Source: an uncultured Lachnospiraceae bacterium
Lineage (GTDB): Bacteria > Bacillota > Clostridia > Lachnospirales > Lachnospiraceae
Assembly (NCBI GenBank): GCA_937965795.1
Contig: CALCMD010000089.1
Location: forward strand, 1 to 11,154
Direction: 5' to 3'
DNA: 11,154 nucleotides
The notes under the pieces are model-generated. The model had not been told where the DNA came from. It ran no database searches and worked only from the letters and a program-made list of their open reading frames with translations. The translations under genes were made by a program, and so were the position numbers. Shown piece after piece: positions 1-8,706 of this stretch. Every line of letters starts with the position of its first letter. The first letter of the stretch is position 1.

Positions 1-68
1 AAGCATACGAATTTCCGTCTCCATAAACTTCCGGGGTAAGTGGACATCTCCCCGCTAAACCGTGATTT
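1..68 (-). repeat. Left copy of a diverged outward-pointing repeat, starting at the addA stop codon
   Basis: Read on the minus strand, this stretch begins with AAATCACGGTTT at 68-57 and continues through GGGAGAT, GTCCA, CCC, GGAAA and CGTAT to the window edge. The same blocks occur in the same order on the plus strand at 11094-11154. The first A bases of the core are also the end of the addA TAA stop, so the repeat abuts the gene exactly. No terminator hairpin for addA is visible before the window ends. I do not recognise the element. It could be an intergenic repeat family, the edge of a structured RNA, or part of a repeated coding sequence. It is cut by the window edge. Confidence 0.5.
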
Positions 69-3000
69 ACACCCGTATCGCCTTCTGCATCCAGAAAGAA
101 TAGATATACTTCTCTTTCACTTTTTTCCCGGTCAGCCGCTCAAGCGCCCCGGCATAGTACCGAAGCTGTATCCCGTACTTCTCCGCCAGCACCCTTCCCT
201 TCCCATTTGGAACATAGTCTGTCTTATAGTCCACCAGGACGATTTCATCCTCCTCGTAAAAATATGCGTCAATAATTCCCTGCACCAGCACCAGATCGTC
301 TCCCTTCCACGTCTCTCTGACCTCATGTGCCGGAACACCCAGGACAAAGGGCTGCTCCCGGAAAAGACGTCCCGCCCCGGCTGCCCGCTTCATCCTCTGC
401 CCCAGATCGGAGCGCAGGAAATGTACGATTTTCGACGTCTCAAGGACGGCTGCTTCCGTCCCGGTAAACTTTCCTTCCCGGCAAAGCTTTTCTATCTGCT
501 CCTGCACGCAGGCAGCCGTTTCCGGCTGGGAATAGTCCAGCTTTTCCAGAAATCTATGATAAATGGTTCCCTTCGCAGCGCCCACCGGCTCCTGGTCTTC
601 CTGCAAAAACCGCGGAACTTTCGGCACGATTTCCGCTTCCGGATAGACTGCGTATGTTTCTTCCGTATCCTGCGTCTGCTTCATACTTTTCAGCTCTGAA
701 ACTGTTAATTTTCCGTAAATATCTCTGCTGTCGTCCCAGCGGTATTTGGCATCAAAGGCTTTTTTCAGATGCTCCCGCATAGACTCACTGTATACCTTTT
801 CTGCGTCCCAGGAAAGCAGCGTCTCTTTTGTCAAACGCCCTTCCAACTGCTGCACGGCCTCCTCCACGACCAGATCACCGATTCCGCATATGTGCATCTG
901 ATACTCCGTTTCTTCTTCTGGCTGCGCCAGAAGCGCCGGCATCACCCAGTCCAGATAGGAGCCCGCACTGGAGAGCGCGCCAAAGGACAGGGTCTCCCCG
1001 GATGTATCCAGCGTCTGCCGCCACCGTTTCATCCGGCTCTCCAGCTTCACCGCCCCGGTCAGAATCAGCTTTTCCTTCGCACGTGTCAACGCCACGTACA
1101 GAACCCGCAGCTCTTCGCCCAGATTTTCATACGCAAGCTGACGCTGAATCATCTTTTTCAGAAGCGTCGGCGCTTTCACGCGGAGCGCCGGATCAATATA
1201 ATCACAGCCGACGCCATAATCCGGGTGCAGGGCAAGTCTGCTCCGGCTGTCCTGCTGGTTAAACGTTTTATTCATGCCCGCCACAAACACGATGGGAAAT
1301 TCCAGCCCTTTGCTTTTATGGATGCTCATAATGCGCACGGTATCCTCTTCTTCCCCCAGAATGTTCGCCTCTCCATAATCCACGTCATATTTCTGAAGCT
1401 GCCCGATATAACGGATGAAGTTAAAAAGTCCCCGGTAGCTGGTACTCTCAAAAGCCATCGCCTTCTCCGCCAGCATATCAAGATTTGCTTTCCTCTGCTC
1501 TCCTCCCGGCATCGCCGCCGCATAGTCCCCGTATCCCGTTTTTTCCAGAACATACCACAGCAGCTCATGAATCGCCGTATAAGGCGCACGACTCCTGAAA
1601 TCTTCCAGCATCTCATAAAATTTTTCCAGTTTTTCCACCAGAACCTTATTTTCTCCCTCCCGGCGGTAGCATCTGCAAGCCTCCGGATAGGATTTTTCCG
1701 GGCAGATACACCGAATCTCTGCAAGCTGTGCATCATCCATTCCCACAATCGGGGAGCGCAGAACCGCCGCCAGCGGAATCTCCTGTTCCGGATTATCGAT
1801 CACCTTCAAAAGCGCCAGCACGGTCTGAATCTCCGGCGCTGAGAAATAACCGGACTGCGAACCCGTATATGCGGGAATTCCCATATTTCCCAGCACAGAC
1901 GCCACCGCATCCGCCCATCCGGAAACCGTCCGCAGAAGAATGACAATATCCCGGTATTGCACCGGGCGCCCCTTCCCTGTCGCCTGATCGGTTACCTGCG
2001 CCTTCCCCACCATCTCCCGGATTCTTTTTCCGATCATCCGTGCCTCCAGCTCCACTGCCGTTTCCCCGGACTCATCTACGATCTCCGCCTCTGATTCCAG
2101 ATCAAGCAGCAGCACTTCCGTATCGGTGTTCCCCTCCTCCGTTTCCGGAAAGAGCGCGCCGGGATAGAGAGCCGCTGCCTCATCATAGCGGATGCCGCCC
2201 AGACGTTCGGTCATAATATGCCGGAAAATACCGTTGACGCTCTCTAAGACCTGGCTTCTGCTGCGAAAATTTTTATGCAGTTCTACCTTCTGATTTCCGG
2301 AATCCTCCACGGTATAGGAAGCGTATTTCTCCATAAAAAGCTCCGGTCTGGCAAGCCGGAAACGGTAAATGCTCTGCTTGACATCTCCCACCATAAACAG
2401 ATTGTGCGCGCCCTGGTTTTTTCCGGAAACGCTCGTCAGAATAGATTCCTGCACCAGATTGCTGTCCTGATACTCGTCAATCATAATTTCCTCAAACACA
2501 TCGGCAAACTGACGGGCGGCGTCTGTCGGAACCGCACACCCATCTTTCTCTTTTACCAGAATATTCAGGGCCATATGCTCCAGATCATTGAAATCCAGAA
2601 GGTTTTTCTCCCTTTTCTTTTCTGCGAACCGCTCATGAAACGCACAGACCAGATCAAGCAGCACCGTCATCTGCTCCCGGCTTTCTCTCAGATCAGCCGC
2701 CATCCTCTCCGGCGTCTGATAAAAATACTGCTCCCGGATAGATTTCAGGTGCTTCTTGACCTGTTCCCGAATCCCTTTAACCTGCTCCTTCTTTTTCTCC
2801 GAAACCATCGCATCCTTTTTCGTCGAAAGTCTGGTATAAGACCCAACCTTCTGAAAAGCTTTTGCATACTCCAGATAATCCCTGCATTCCGAAAGCTCCT
2901 CAAGCAAAATGAGATCATCCAGAAACGCTTTCTCATACATATACGGCCCGTCCTTCTGACGGCAGATTTCAAGCGCCATCCGCACATTTGCCAGACATTC

Positions 3001-3702
3001 CTCCAGAAGAAATTGTACATTTGCAAGCAGCGGCTTCATCCACGCCGCCGCAGACAGTTCCTGTTCGTTTTCTATTTCATATGCGCGCCCGCACGCCCGC
3101 AGCCATTTCACAGGCCACGGATAACTCATGGAAAAATCGTAGAGCGACAAAATCAGGTCCATCAGTCCCGCGTCGTTTTTTCCCGGCGCATAGCACTCCA
3201 CAAATTTACGCTCCCGGCACGGTTCCTGTACTCCTTCCTCCTCTCTGTAAAATTCAGAATAAAAATCCTCCAGAAGCTCCTCCGCCACATCATTTTTCAA
3301 AAGCTTCATCTCTCCCTCATCCCCGATGCGGAAATTCGGGTCCAGATCAATGGTATGGAAATAATTCCGGATCACATGCTGGCAAAAGCTGTGAATGGTC
3401 GTAATCTGTGCGTGATGCACTAAAGTGAGCTGCCTTTGCAGGTGGATATTTCCAGGTTCCTCCCCCAGCTTTTTCTCAATCGCCTGCCGAATCCTCTCCT
3501 TCATCTCCCCTGCCGCCGCATTGGTAAACGTCACAATCAAAAGATGATCGATATCCACCGGGTTCGTCCGGTCTGTAATTCTCGTAATGATGCGTTCTAC
3601 CAGAACTGCCGTCTTTCCTGAGCCGGCAGCCGCCGAGACCAGAATATTGCGGTTTCGAAGCGCAATGACCTTCTTTTGTTCCTCTGTCCAGGATACTCCC
3701 AT
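67..3702 (-). CDS. addA: ATP-dependent helicase/nuclease subunit AddA
   Basis: This is the motor helicase and one of the two nucleases of AddAB, the Gram-positive counterpart of RecBCD. AddAB unwinds and resects double-strand DNA ends in the cytoplasm to make a 3' tail for RecA. The protein is 1211 aa, close to the roughly 1230 aa of Bacillus AddA. Superfamily 1 helicase motifs appear in order: a Q-motif around Q9, Walker A AAAGSGKT at 24-31, motif Ia around 56-71, TIHSFC at 102-107, Walker B with DEYQD at 409-413, VGDVKQSIYRFR at 438-449, the NFRS motif near 478-481, motif V around 789-810, and VLYVALTRAKEKL at 867-879. The C-terminal PD-(D/E)XK nuclease shows H1049, D1145, D1158-Y-K1160 and QLRYY at 1179-1183, so it looks catalytically intact. 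The ATG at 3702 follows AGGAGGTG with 6-nt spacing and lies 4 nt past the end of addB, implying translational coupling. It is complete at both ends, and the stop lies at the edge of the left repeat. Confidence 0.97.
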   Translation of the reverse strand: MGVSWTEEQKKVIALRNRNILVSAAAGSGKTAVLVERIITRITDRTNPVDIDHLLIVTFTNAAAGEMKERIRQAIEKKLGEEPGNIHLQRQLTLVHHAQITTIHSFCQHVIRNYFHTIDLDPNFRIGDEGEMKLLKNDVAEELLEDFYSEFYREEEGVQEPCRERKFVECYAPGKNDAGLMDLILSLYDFSMSYPWPVKWLRACGRAYEIENEQELSAAAWMKPLLANVQFLLEECLANVRMALEICRQKDGPYMYEKAFLDDLILLEELSECRDYLEYAKAFQKVGSYTRLSTKKDAMVSEKKKEQVKGIREQVKKHLKSIREQYFYQTPERMAADLRESREQMTVLLDLVCAFHERFAEKKREKNLLDFNDLEHMALNILVKEKDGCAVPTDAARQFADVFEEIMIDEYQDSNLVQESILTSVSGKNQGAHNLFMVGDVKQSIYRFRLARPELFMEKYASYTVEDSGNQKVELHKNFRSRSQVLESVNGIFRHIMTERLGGIRYDEAAALYPGALFPETEEGNTDTEVLLLDLESEAEIVDESGETAVELEARMIGKRIREMVGKAQVTDQATGKGRPVQYRDIVILLRTVSGWADAVASVLGNMGIPAYTGSQSGYFSAPEIQTVLALLKVIDNPEQEIPLAAVLRSPIVGMDDAQLAEIRCICPEKSYPEACRCYRREGENKVLVEKLEKFYEMLEDFRSRAPYTAIHELLWYVLEKTGYGDYAAAMPGGEQRKANLDMLAEKAMAFESTSYRGLFNFIRYIGQLQKYDVDYGEANILGEEEDTVRIMSIHKSKGLEFPIVFVAGMNKTFNQQDSRSRLALHPDYGVGCDYIDPALRVKAPTLLKKMIQRQLAYENLGEELRVLYVALTRAKEKLILTGAVKLESRMKRWRQTLDTSGETLSFGALSSAGSYLDWVMPALLAQPEEETEYQMHICGIGDLVVEEAVQQLEGRLTKETLLSWDAEKVYSESMREHLKKAFDAKYRWDDSRDIYGKLTVSELKSMKQTQDTEETYAVYPEAEIVPKVPRFLQEDQEPVGAAKGTIYHRFLEKLDYSQPETAACVQEQIEKLCREGKFTGTEAAVLETSKIVHFLRSDLGQRMKRAAGAGRLFREQPFVLGVPAHEVRETWKGDDLVLVQGIIDAYFYEEDEIVLVDYKTDYVPNGKGRVLAEKYGIQLRYYAGALERLTGKKVKEKYIYSFWMQKAIRV

Positions 3703-3705
3703 TCT

Positions 3706-6700
3706 TTACACCTCCTCCTCGATCCTCTTCCAGATCTCCTCCGGCGGATACTCCCGCAGCCTCCGGAATTCATTGCCCGGAATCCTCGTATCAAAACCAC
3801 AAATTTCCCGGTAACTGCAATAATCGCACGCCGTATGCCCTTTCCGCTCATATGGGCTGCTCTGCGTCTCCCCTGCAAGAATCCTCTTTCCGATCTTTCG
3901 CATTTTCTCATTGACAAAGTCTGACAGATGCTCAAAGTTCTCCTTTTTCGCCACGCTGGAATACCGGGAAATCCCGCTCTTCGTAAAAGAGACCGGAATC
4001 ACAGAGGAACCCTTCTTCTCTCCCATTTCTTTATCTAGGCTCTTTAAAACCTCCGGGGCGTCATTTACCAGGCCGCTTGGTTTCAATTTTTTCAAAATCT
4101 CCTCATTGATCTGCTCCGGTGTGCGCTCTTCTCCCACATCCAGCATCGGGTCCTGCATCCGGTAATAGAAAATTCCTGCCGGAACGATCTCCTTTTCCGG
4201 ATGCACTCGTTTTTCCAGCTCCATCGCCGCATTCAGATAAACCACGAGCTGAAGCTGAAGCCCGTAATAGAGCGCCACCATATCAAATTCCGTATTGCCC
4301 GATTTATAATCAATGACTTTTACATAGACCGCATCTTCCTTCTCACAGGTATCAATACGGTCGATACGCCCCTTAAGACGCATCTTTTCCTTTTCCGTCA
4401 GGGCAATGTTCACAGCTTCCAGATTCTCCACCACGGCAAAACTCACCTCATAACCGTCCGGTGCGAACTCCCCGGCGCGCACCTGTTCACACAGCGCCCA
4501 CACCGTCCTCTGCATAATCCGCCGGATACGCTCGACCACATAAGCATTTCTCGCCGTGCTTTGCAAAACATCCGGACCGATTTCGTCAAGCGCCTCCTCC
4601 ACGCATTCATCCGTCCACTTTTTCTGAATCTCCCGCGGCAGGTCAAACCAGGTATATTCCCCGGCCTGCACCCTCCTGGAAAACAATTCAATGACCTTAT
4701 GCAGAATATTTCCCATATCCACGGGCTGAAAAACATATTCTTCCCTTTCTCCCAATCTCAGGCCATACATCAGAAAATGAGAAAACGCACAGGCGGCAAA
4801 CTGTTCCAGACGGCTAACGCTGTTTTCCAGAACCTCCCCGTAAAGCGCCTTTGCCACACCTGCGCCAATCCCTCTTGCCTCCTGGGTAAGAAATGCGGCT
4901 TCCACCAGCTTTTCGAGCCTGTCTTTATATTCTTCTCTCTGATAGTACCATCCGTATAATTCCGCCCAGTCCGCATCTGCCCTTCCCTGCTTTTGCTCCC
5001 TCATTCCCTGAATCAGATACTGCACCCCATTTTCCGGCGTCGTAATGCGCGCAGACGGATGCACCGCCGCATCCTCATCCACCACACGGATATGCCGAAA
5101 CAAGTGCATAAGATTGTTTATGATATAAGAAGGGCGCATAGCGCCGCCATCCGTCCTGGACTTACTATAAGAAAGGCAGAGCCGTTCACTGGGCTTCGTA
5201 AGATTCTGGTAGAGATAAAACCTTTGAATATATCCCTCCTCTCTGGCTCCCGGCGCAAGCTGCACGCCGCATCCTTCTAAGGATTCCCGGTCCAGTTCTG
5301 AAAGAATCCCGGATTTCCCTGTGCTTTTTGGAACCCAGCCATCGTTCATGCCAAGAAAGATCAAAGCCCTAATATCTTTCAACCGGGTTCTTTCAATATC
5401 ACCTGCCGTGACCCGGTCGGCTGTCGGCGGAATGATGCCTACCTTCGCCTCCTCAAAGCCCGCCTCCAGAATTTCCGTATATTCTTTCAGCGTCATCGGC
5501 TCGTCGCCAAGAAGATCCACGATTTTATCCAGAAGCTCCATAACGATTCCATAAATCTGACTGTATTCCTTCGCTGCGTCCAGGTTCCCTTCTTGCGCAA
5601 ACCTTTTTTCATAACCTGCAAGCTGTATCTGGATTTCCTGCGAGGCAATCAGCCGGTAGAGCGCTTCCGTCTTTTTCCTTCCGTCCGTCTTTTTACTTTT
5701 CATAACCTCCAGAAACGGAAGCAGCGGCTCCATCATCTTTTTTCTCAACGCATTGCACTGTGCTGTCTGTTCCCTTCCAATGGTTCTGGTAGGACTCTCC
5801 CACTCTTTTTTCCATGCGCGCACGCCCCGCTTTCCGGCGGCTATAACATAATTTTCCAGAAGGTCCGTCTCTTCCCCCGAAATCCGGCACAGTCCCGTCC
5901 GCAGATAGCGGAACACACTTTCATAGCTGAAATTCCCTGCCGCCATCTCCAGCGCTGCACGGATATATTCAAGAAAGGGATTCAAAAGAATCGTCTTTGT
6001 CTCATCAATAAAACAGGGAATCCCATACGACGAAAAAATCCGGCGTATATATTCCCCATAAGATTTCAGTTCTCCGGTAATCACCGCAATATCCTGATAG
6101 CGATACCCTTTTTCCCTCACCAGGCCAAGAATCTCTCTCGCCGCAAAATGAACCTCCTCCACGGCATTTTTTGATACATGAATGGTAATGGCGTCCTGCT
6201 CCTTTTCATAAACTGCCCGGTCATGGCGTAGAAAATGACGCTCCAGAAAAGCAAGCGCCTCAGAATTTCTGAAACGTGGGGCTCCATCCTCTCCCAGTAT
6301 CACGGGCGTTACCAGCTCCATTTGGGTTTCTTTCGCAAGTCCCGTCACCATATGAATCGTCTTTTTGCTCAAGTAAAACAGCTCATGGACGCCGCCCACT
6401 TTCCAGGGATTTTCCCCCGCGTCAATGGTAAGCGTCACTGTGATCTTCCCCGCAAGCTTCATCAATTCCCGCAGAAACTTCTGCTGAATCGGCGTGAATC
6501 CCGTAAACCCGTCCAGCAGAACTGTACTTCCCCGTAAAAGCTCCGATTGATCCGCCACCTCACAAAGAACTCCCAGAATTTCCTCTGCGGTAATATAGCT
6601 TCCTTTTCTTTTCTCACCAAATGCCTGATAAAGCGTCCGAATGTCCTGAAGCTTATAGTACAGTCCCGGATTTTTTTCCGCATAGCCAACCATTTCATCT

Positions 6701-7116
6701 AACTGCTCCAGTGTAATGTCATACTGCGTCAGCTCCGAAATTACAGATTTCATTTCTGTAATGTATCCAATCTTTTTCAGATTTCCCCCAAGTATCTTTA
6801 AATTCCCCTGCTGCTCAATCGCCACCTTTTTTAAAAGCAGATTTTTTCCCGTTTCTTCCAGTACCGTACGCCTGTCGGCGCCTGTCTCCTCAAACACATG
6901 GCAGGCAAGACGCTGAAAACTGAGAACATCAATGTTCAGAATTCCTTTCTTCGGGTGCAGGCTCACCAGCTCTTTTTGCGTCTGCATCGTAGACTGTTCC
7001 GGTACAATCACCAGAAATTTTTTCTCCGGATGCTCCCCGGCCTCCCGGATGATCTCCTGATATACATAACGGGATTTTCCGCTTCCTGAATTACCCAGAA
7101 CAAATTGCAGCGGCAT
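3706..7116 (-). CDS. addB: ATP-dependent helicase/deoxyribonuclease subunit AddB
   Basis: This is the second subunit of AddAB; in the family it carries a second nuclease and the inactivated-helicase fold that recognises Chi. From the ATG the protein is 1136 aa (Bacillus AddB is about 1166). Walker A GNSGSGKS is at 8-15. The C-terminal nuclease shows GRID with D919, then D936-Y-K938, and QLVVY at 956-960. The iron-sulfur staple that closes the nuclease domain appears complete: a lone cysteine near 776 (in the segment EQFAACAFSHF) plus C1097, C1100 and C1106 in the C-x2-C-x5-C pattern near the C-terminus. The expected helicase motif VI is not obvious, as is normal for AddB. A GTG at 7119 lies directly before the chosen ATG; the AGGAGG at 7124-7129 is 7 nt from the ATG and only 4 nt from the GTG, so the ATG is preferred. 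It lies 21 nt downstream of the lipoprotein gene and 3 nt upstream of addA. Confidence 0.96.
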   Translation of the reverse strand: MPLQFVLGNSGSGKSRYVYQEIIREAGEHPEKKFLVIVPEQSTMQTQKELVSLHPKKGILNIDVLSFQRLACHVFEETGADRRTVLEETGKNLLLKKVAIEQQGNLKILGGNLKKIGYITEMKSVISELTQYDITLEQLDEMVGYAEKNPGLYYKLQDIRTLYQAFGEKRKGSYITAEEILGVLCEVADQSELLRGSTVLLDGFTGFTPIQQKFLRELMKLAGKITVTLTIDAGENPWKVGGVHELFYLSKKTIHMVTGLAKETQMELVTPVILGEDGAPRFRNSEALAFLERHFLRHDRAVYEKEQDAITIHVSKNAVEEVHFAAREILGLVREKGYRYQDIAVITGELKSYGEYIRRIFSSYGIPCFIDETKTILLNPFLEYIRAALEMAAGNFSYESVFRYLRTGLCRISGEETDLLENYVIAAGKRGVRAWKKEWESPTRTIGREQTAQCNALRKKMMEPLLPFLEVMKSKKTDGRKKTEALYRLIASQEIQIQLAGYEKRFAQEGNLDAAKEYSQIYGIVMELLDKIVDLLGDEPMTLKEYTEILEAGFEEAKVGIIPPTADRVTAGDIERTRLKDIRALIFLGMNDGWVPKSTGKSGILSELDRESLEGCGVQLAPGAREEGYIQRFYLYQNLTKPSERLCLSYSKSRTDGGAMRPSYIINNLMHLFRHIRVVDEDAAVHPSARITTPENGVQYLIQGMREQKQGRADADWAELYGWYYQREEYKDRLEKLVEAAFLTQEARGIGAGVAKALYGEVLENSVSRLEQFAACAFSHFLMYGLRLGEREEYVFQPVDMGNILHKVIELFSRRVQAGEYTWFDLPREIQKKWTDECVEEALDEIGPDVLQSTARNAYVVERIRRIMQRTVWALCEQVRAGEFAPDGYEVSFAVVENLEAVNIALTEKEKMRLKGRIDRIDTCEKEDAVYVKVIDYKSGNTEFDMVALYYGLQLQLVVYLNAAMELEKRVHPEKEIVPAGIFYYRMQDPMLDVGEERTPEQINEEILKKLKPSGLVNDAPEVLKSLDKEMGEKKGSSVIPVSFTKSGISRYSSVAKKENFEHLSDFVNEKMRKIGKRILAGETQSSPYERKGHTACDYCSYREICGFDTRIPGNEFRRLREYPPEEIWKRIEEEV
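3709..3716 (-). promoter_or_regulatory. addA ribosome binding site encoded within the last codons of addB
   Basis: On the minus strand the bases read AGGAGGTG, then TAAAGA, then the addA ATG. The run is formed by the final Glu-Glu-Val codons of addB, and the addB stop TAA is the first triplet of the 6-nt spacer. It is a near-perfect match to the 16S anti-Shine-Dalgarno sequence. This arrangement fixes the addA start and suggests that ribosomes finishing addB can restart on addA, matching the need for equal amounts of the two subunits. Confidence 0.85.
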
Positions 7117-7123
7117 CACTTTT

Positions 7124-7129
7124 CCTCCT
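7124..7129 (-). promoter_or_regulatory. addB ribosome binding site
   Basis: Perfect AGGAGG on the minus strand in the 21-nt gap between the lipoprotein stop and addB. Spacing is 7 nt to ATG (7116) and 4 nt to the adjacent GTG (7119), which decides the start in favour of ATG. No promoter was seen in this short gap, so addB probably depends on transcription from upstream or on a promoter hidden inside the lipoprotein gene. Confidence 0.8.
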
Positions 7130-7137
7130 GTTTTTCC

Positions 7138-8706
7138 TTAATATGGTTTCAAAGCCTCTTTTACGATACTTCCATCCATCGCATTGATGGTAAGGAAGCT
7201 CTGATACGGAGACTGATTTTCACTCCAATCCGAATCCGTTCCCTTTTCCTCATCTCCCGGCCAGAACATAACCTGCGTACCCATAAAATCCCAGACCGGT
7301 ATCAGCATTCCTTCCATCTCGGTAGCCGTATCCGGCACCCACATATATCCCAGCCGGATCTCATTGATTTGAATCCGTTTCTGTAGCACCCAGCCCTCGT
7401 CCTGACTTTCTTCCTCATTGACGCCTAATGCCTCTTCCTTAAAGATTTTCAGAATATCGGAAAATGGAAGCAGAAAGACATATTCATCCGACATATCATA
7501 AATCCTGGCCGGATTTCTCCAGATCATCTGCACCAGCCCTTCATCATCGTAGACCAGTTCAAAAGTCTCTGCATAATTCACCTGCTTTTCATCATACGCA
7601 TAACGATAATCCGTATAAGTAACCGGAATACCGTCAAGAACCCGTGTGTAGACCAATCCCACCCCACTCTGATTCTCAACCGGAGGCGTAACTGTTCTCA
7701 CGCAGTTCGTATAAGCGGCTACCTGCATATCTTCAAATCCCAGAGTCTTTACCAGGGCGTCGCCTTTCGCTTTCAGCTCCTCTTTCGGGGTTTTCACCTG
7801 TACTGCTGTGTCATACATCCCCGTCGTCTCTGCCTCTTCGGGTACTGCAAAGTCTGACATCAAAGCTGCCGCTGCATCATCATAGTTTCCTGTGCCTGTC
7901 ACATAGGGAGCTTCTGCCGCATAAATATCTGAATAATCCCCATAATCTCCAAAATTAGTTTTCTTATATTGAACCCATATGCTTTTATTATCCGAACACC
8001 AGTTATTGTTCAGAATAAAATCATAATCCTGTCCCTCCACAGTGACCGCCCCTTTAACCATGTTCGAGTTTTCTCCATACCCTCCATCCTCTGACACAAA
8101 CCGTTCTGCCTCTGCTCTGTTATAAGAAACCTTTGTCGATACTTCCTTTTTCCGGTAATTCTCCGGCGCGTCCTTTTCCAGTTCCTCCCAGTAATTCCTT
8201 TCACTCTCCCAGTATTCCAAATCCTGCCCATATCCCTCTTTTTCTCTGTCCAGACGATCCTCCACCTGCAATTCTTCCAGACGTTCAAGGACCTTCTGAA
8301 TTTCATCCTGTGTCAATGCGATTCCTGTGTCTTTTTCCTCCTGGGTATACTCTCTTCTCCAGAGAGACTGTCCCTGCAACAGCTTCTCCTTCAGATGATC
8401 CATATCCTTCTGGTCAAAAACACGGGTCTCCACCTTTTTCAGACGTATTCCGTCCGCCTCCGGTACGATGATGTCTGCGTTTACGTTCATCTGCAAGTTT
8501 TCCTGCAAATTTGTCATGCTCAATGTGCAGGTTTTCGGAGCCTGTACCTGCTCCGCCACATTTCCGACCGTGCCTTCATCTACCATTTTCGCTCCCGCAA
8601 TGGCGCTTTTCGGAGTCACGATCACCACGTCCGTCGTAGGCTGACAGCCTGCCAGCAGCAGTGCGATTCCCCAAATTCCTACCGTTCTAAACTTTCTTCC
8701 CGCCAT
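7138..8706 (-). CDS. Secreted lipoprotein of unknown function, linked to a two-component system
   Basis: The 522-aa product starts with a basic stretch (residues 1-7), a hydrophobic segment (9-19) and the lipobox LLAGC with the lipidated cysteine at C21. It is therefore very likely exported by Sec and anchored to the outer face of the membrane. There are no further membrane segments. The mature part is acidic and rich in Tyr, Trp, Asp and Glu. A Glu/Lys/Arg-rich, probably helical stretch spans about 98-187 (for example LERLEELQVEDRLDRE). The C-terminal half reads like beta-strand repeats, with DGIPVTYTDYRYAYDE (358-373), a segment LVQMIWRNPARIYD (391-404), LGYMWVPD (452-459), LIPVWDFMG (468-476) and LTINAMDGSIV (505-515). 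This resembles uncharacterised lipoprotein families of Lachnospiraceae; I suspect the DUF6034 group, but could not check. The ATG at 8706 lies inside the kinase gene (28-nt overlap) and has AAGGGG 8 nt upstream. Coupling to the kinase suggests a sensory or output role at the envelope; the function is otherwise unknown. Confidence 0.85.
   Translation of the reverse strand: MAGRKFRTVGIWGIALLLAGCQPTTDVVIVTPKSAIAGAKMVDEGTVGNVAEQVQAPKTCTLSMTNLQENLQMNVNADIIVPEADGIRLKKVETRVFDQKDMDHLKEKLLQGQSLWRREYTQEEKDTGIALTQDEIQKVLERLEELQVEDRLDREKEGYGQDLEYWESERNYWEELEKDAPENYRKKEVSTKVSYNRAEAERFVSEDGGYGENSNMVKGAVTVEGQDYDFILNNNWCSDNKSIWVQYKKTNFGDYGDYSDIYAAEAPYVTGTGNYDDAAAALMSDFAVPEEAETTGMYDTAVQVKTPKEELKAKGDALVKTLGFEDMQVAAYTNCVRTVTPPVENQSGVGLVYTRVLDGIPVTYTDYRYAYDEKQVNYAETFELVYDDEGLVQMIWRNPARIYDMSDEYVFLLPFSDILKIFKEEALGVNEEESQDEGWVLQKRIQINEIRLGYMWVPDTATEMEGMLIPVWDFMGTQVMFWPGDEEKGTDSDWSENQSPYQSFLTINAMDGSIVKEALKPY

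Noticed and set aside
40..699. Plus-strand open frame of 219 codons at the left end
   Set aside because: It overlaps the C-terminal nuclease domain of addA, where the catalytic residues are clearly conserved on the other strand.
769..1842. Long plus-strand open frame (357 codons) opposite addA
   Set aside because: Lies entirely antisense to addA, whose helicase motifs are intact. Its translation is rich in Arg, His, Gln and Leu without any recognisable motif, as expected for an antisense shadow.
2275..3423. Long plus-strand open frame (382 codons) opposite addA
   Set aside because: Antisense shadow of addA: low-complexity basic and hydrophobic composition, no ribosome binding site, no domain motif.
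7117..7119. GTG at 7119 as the addB start
   Set aside because: Only 4 nt from the AGGAGG, while the adjacent ATG has a 7-nt spacing; the difference is one residue.
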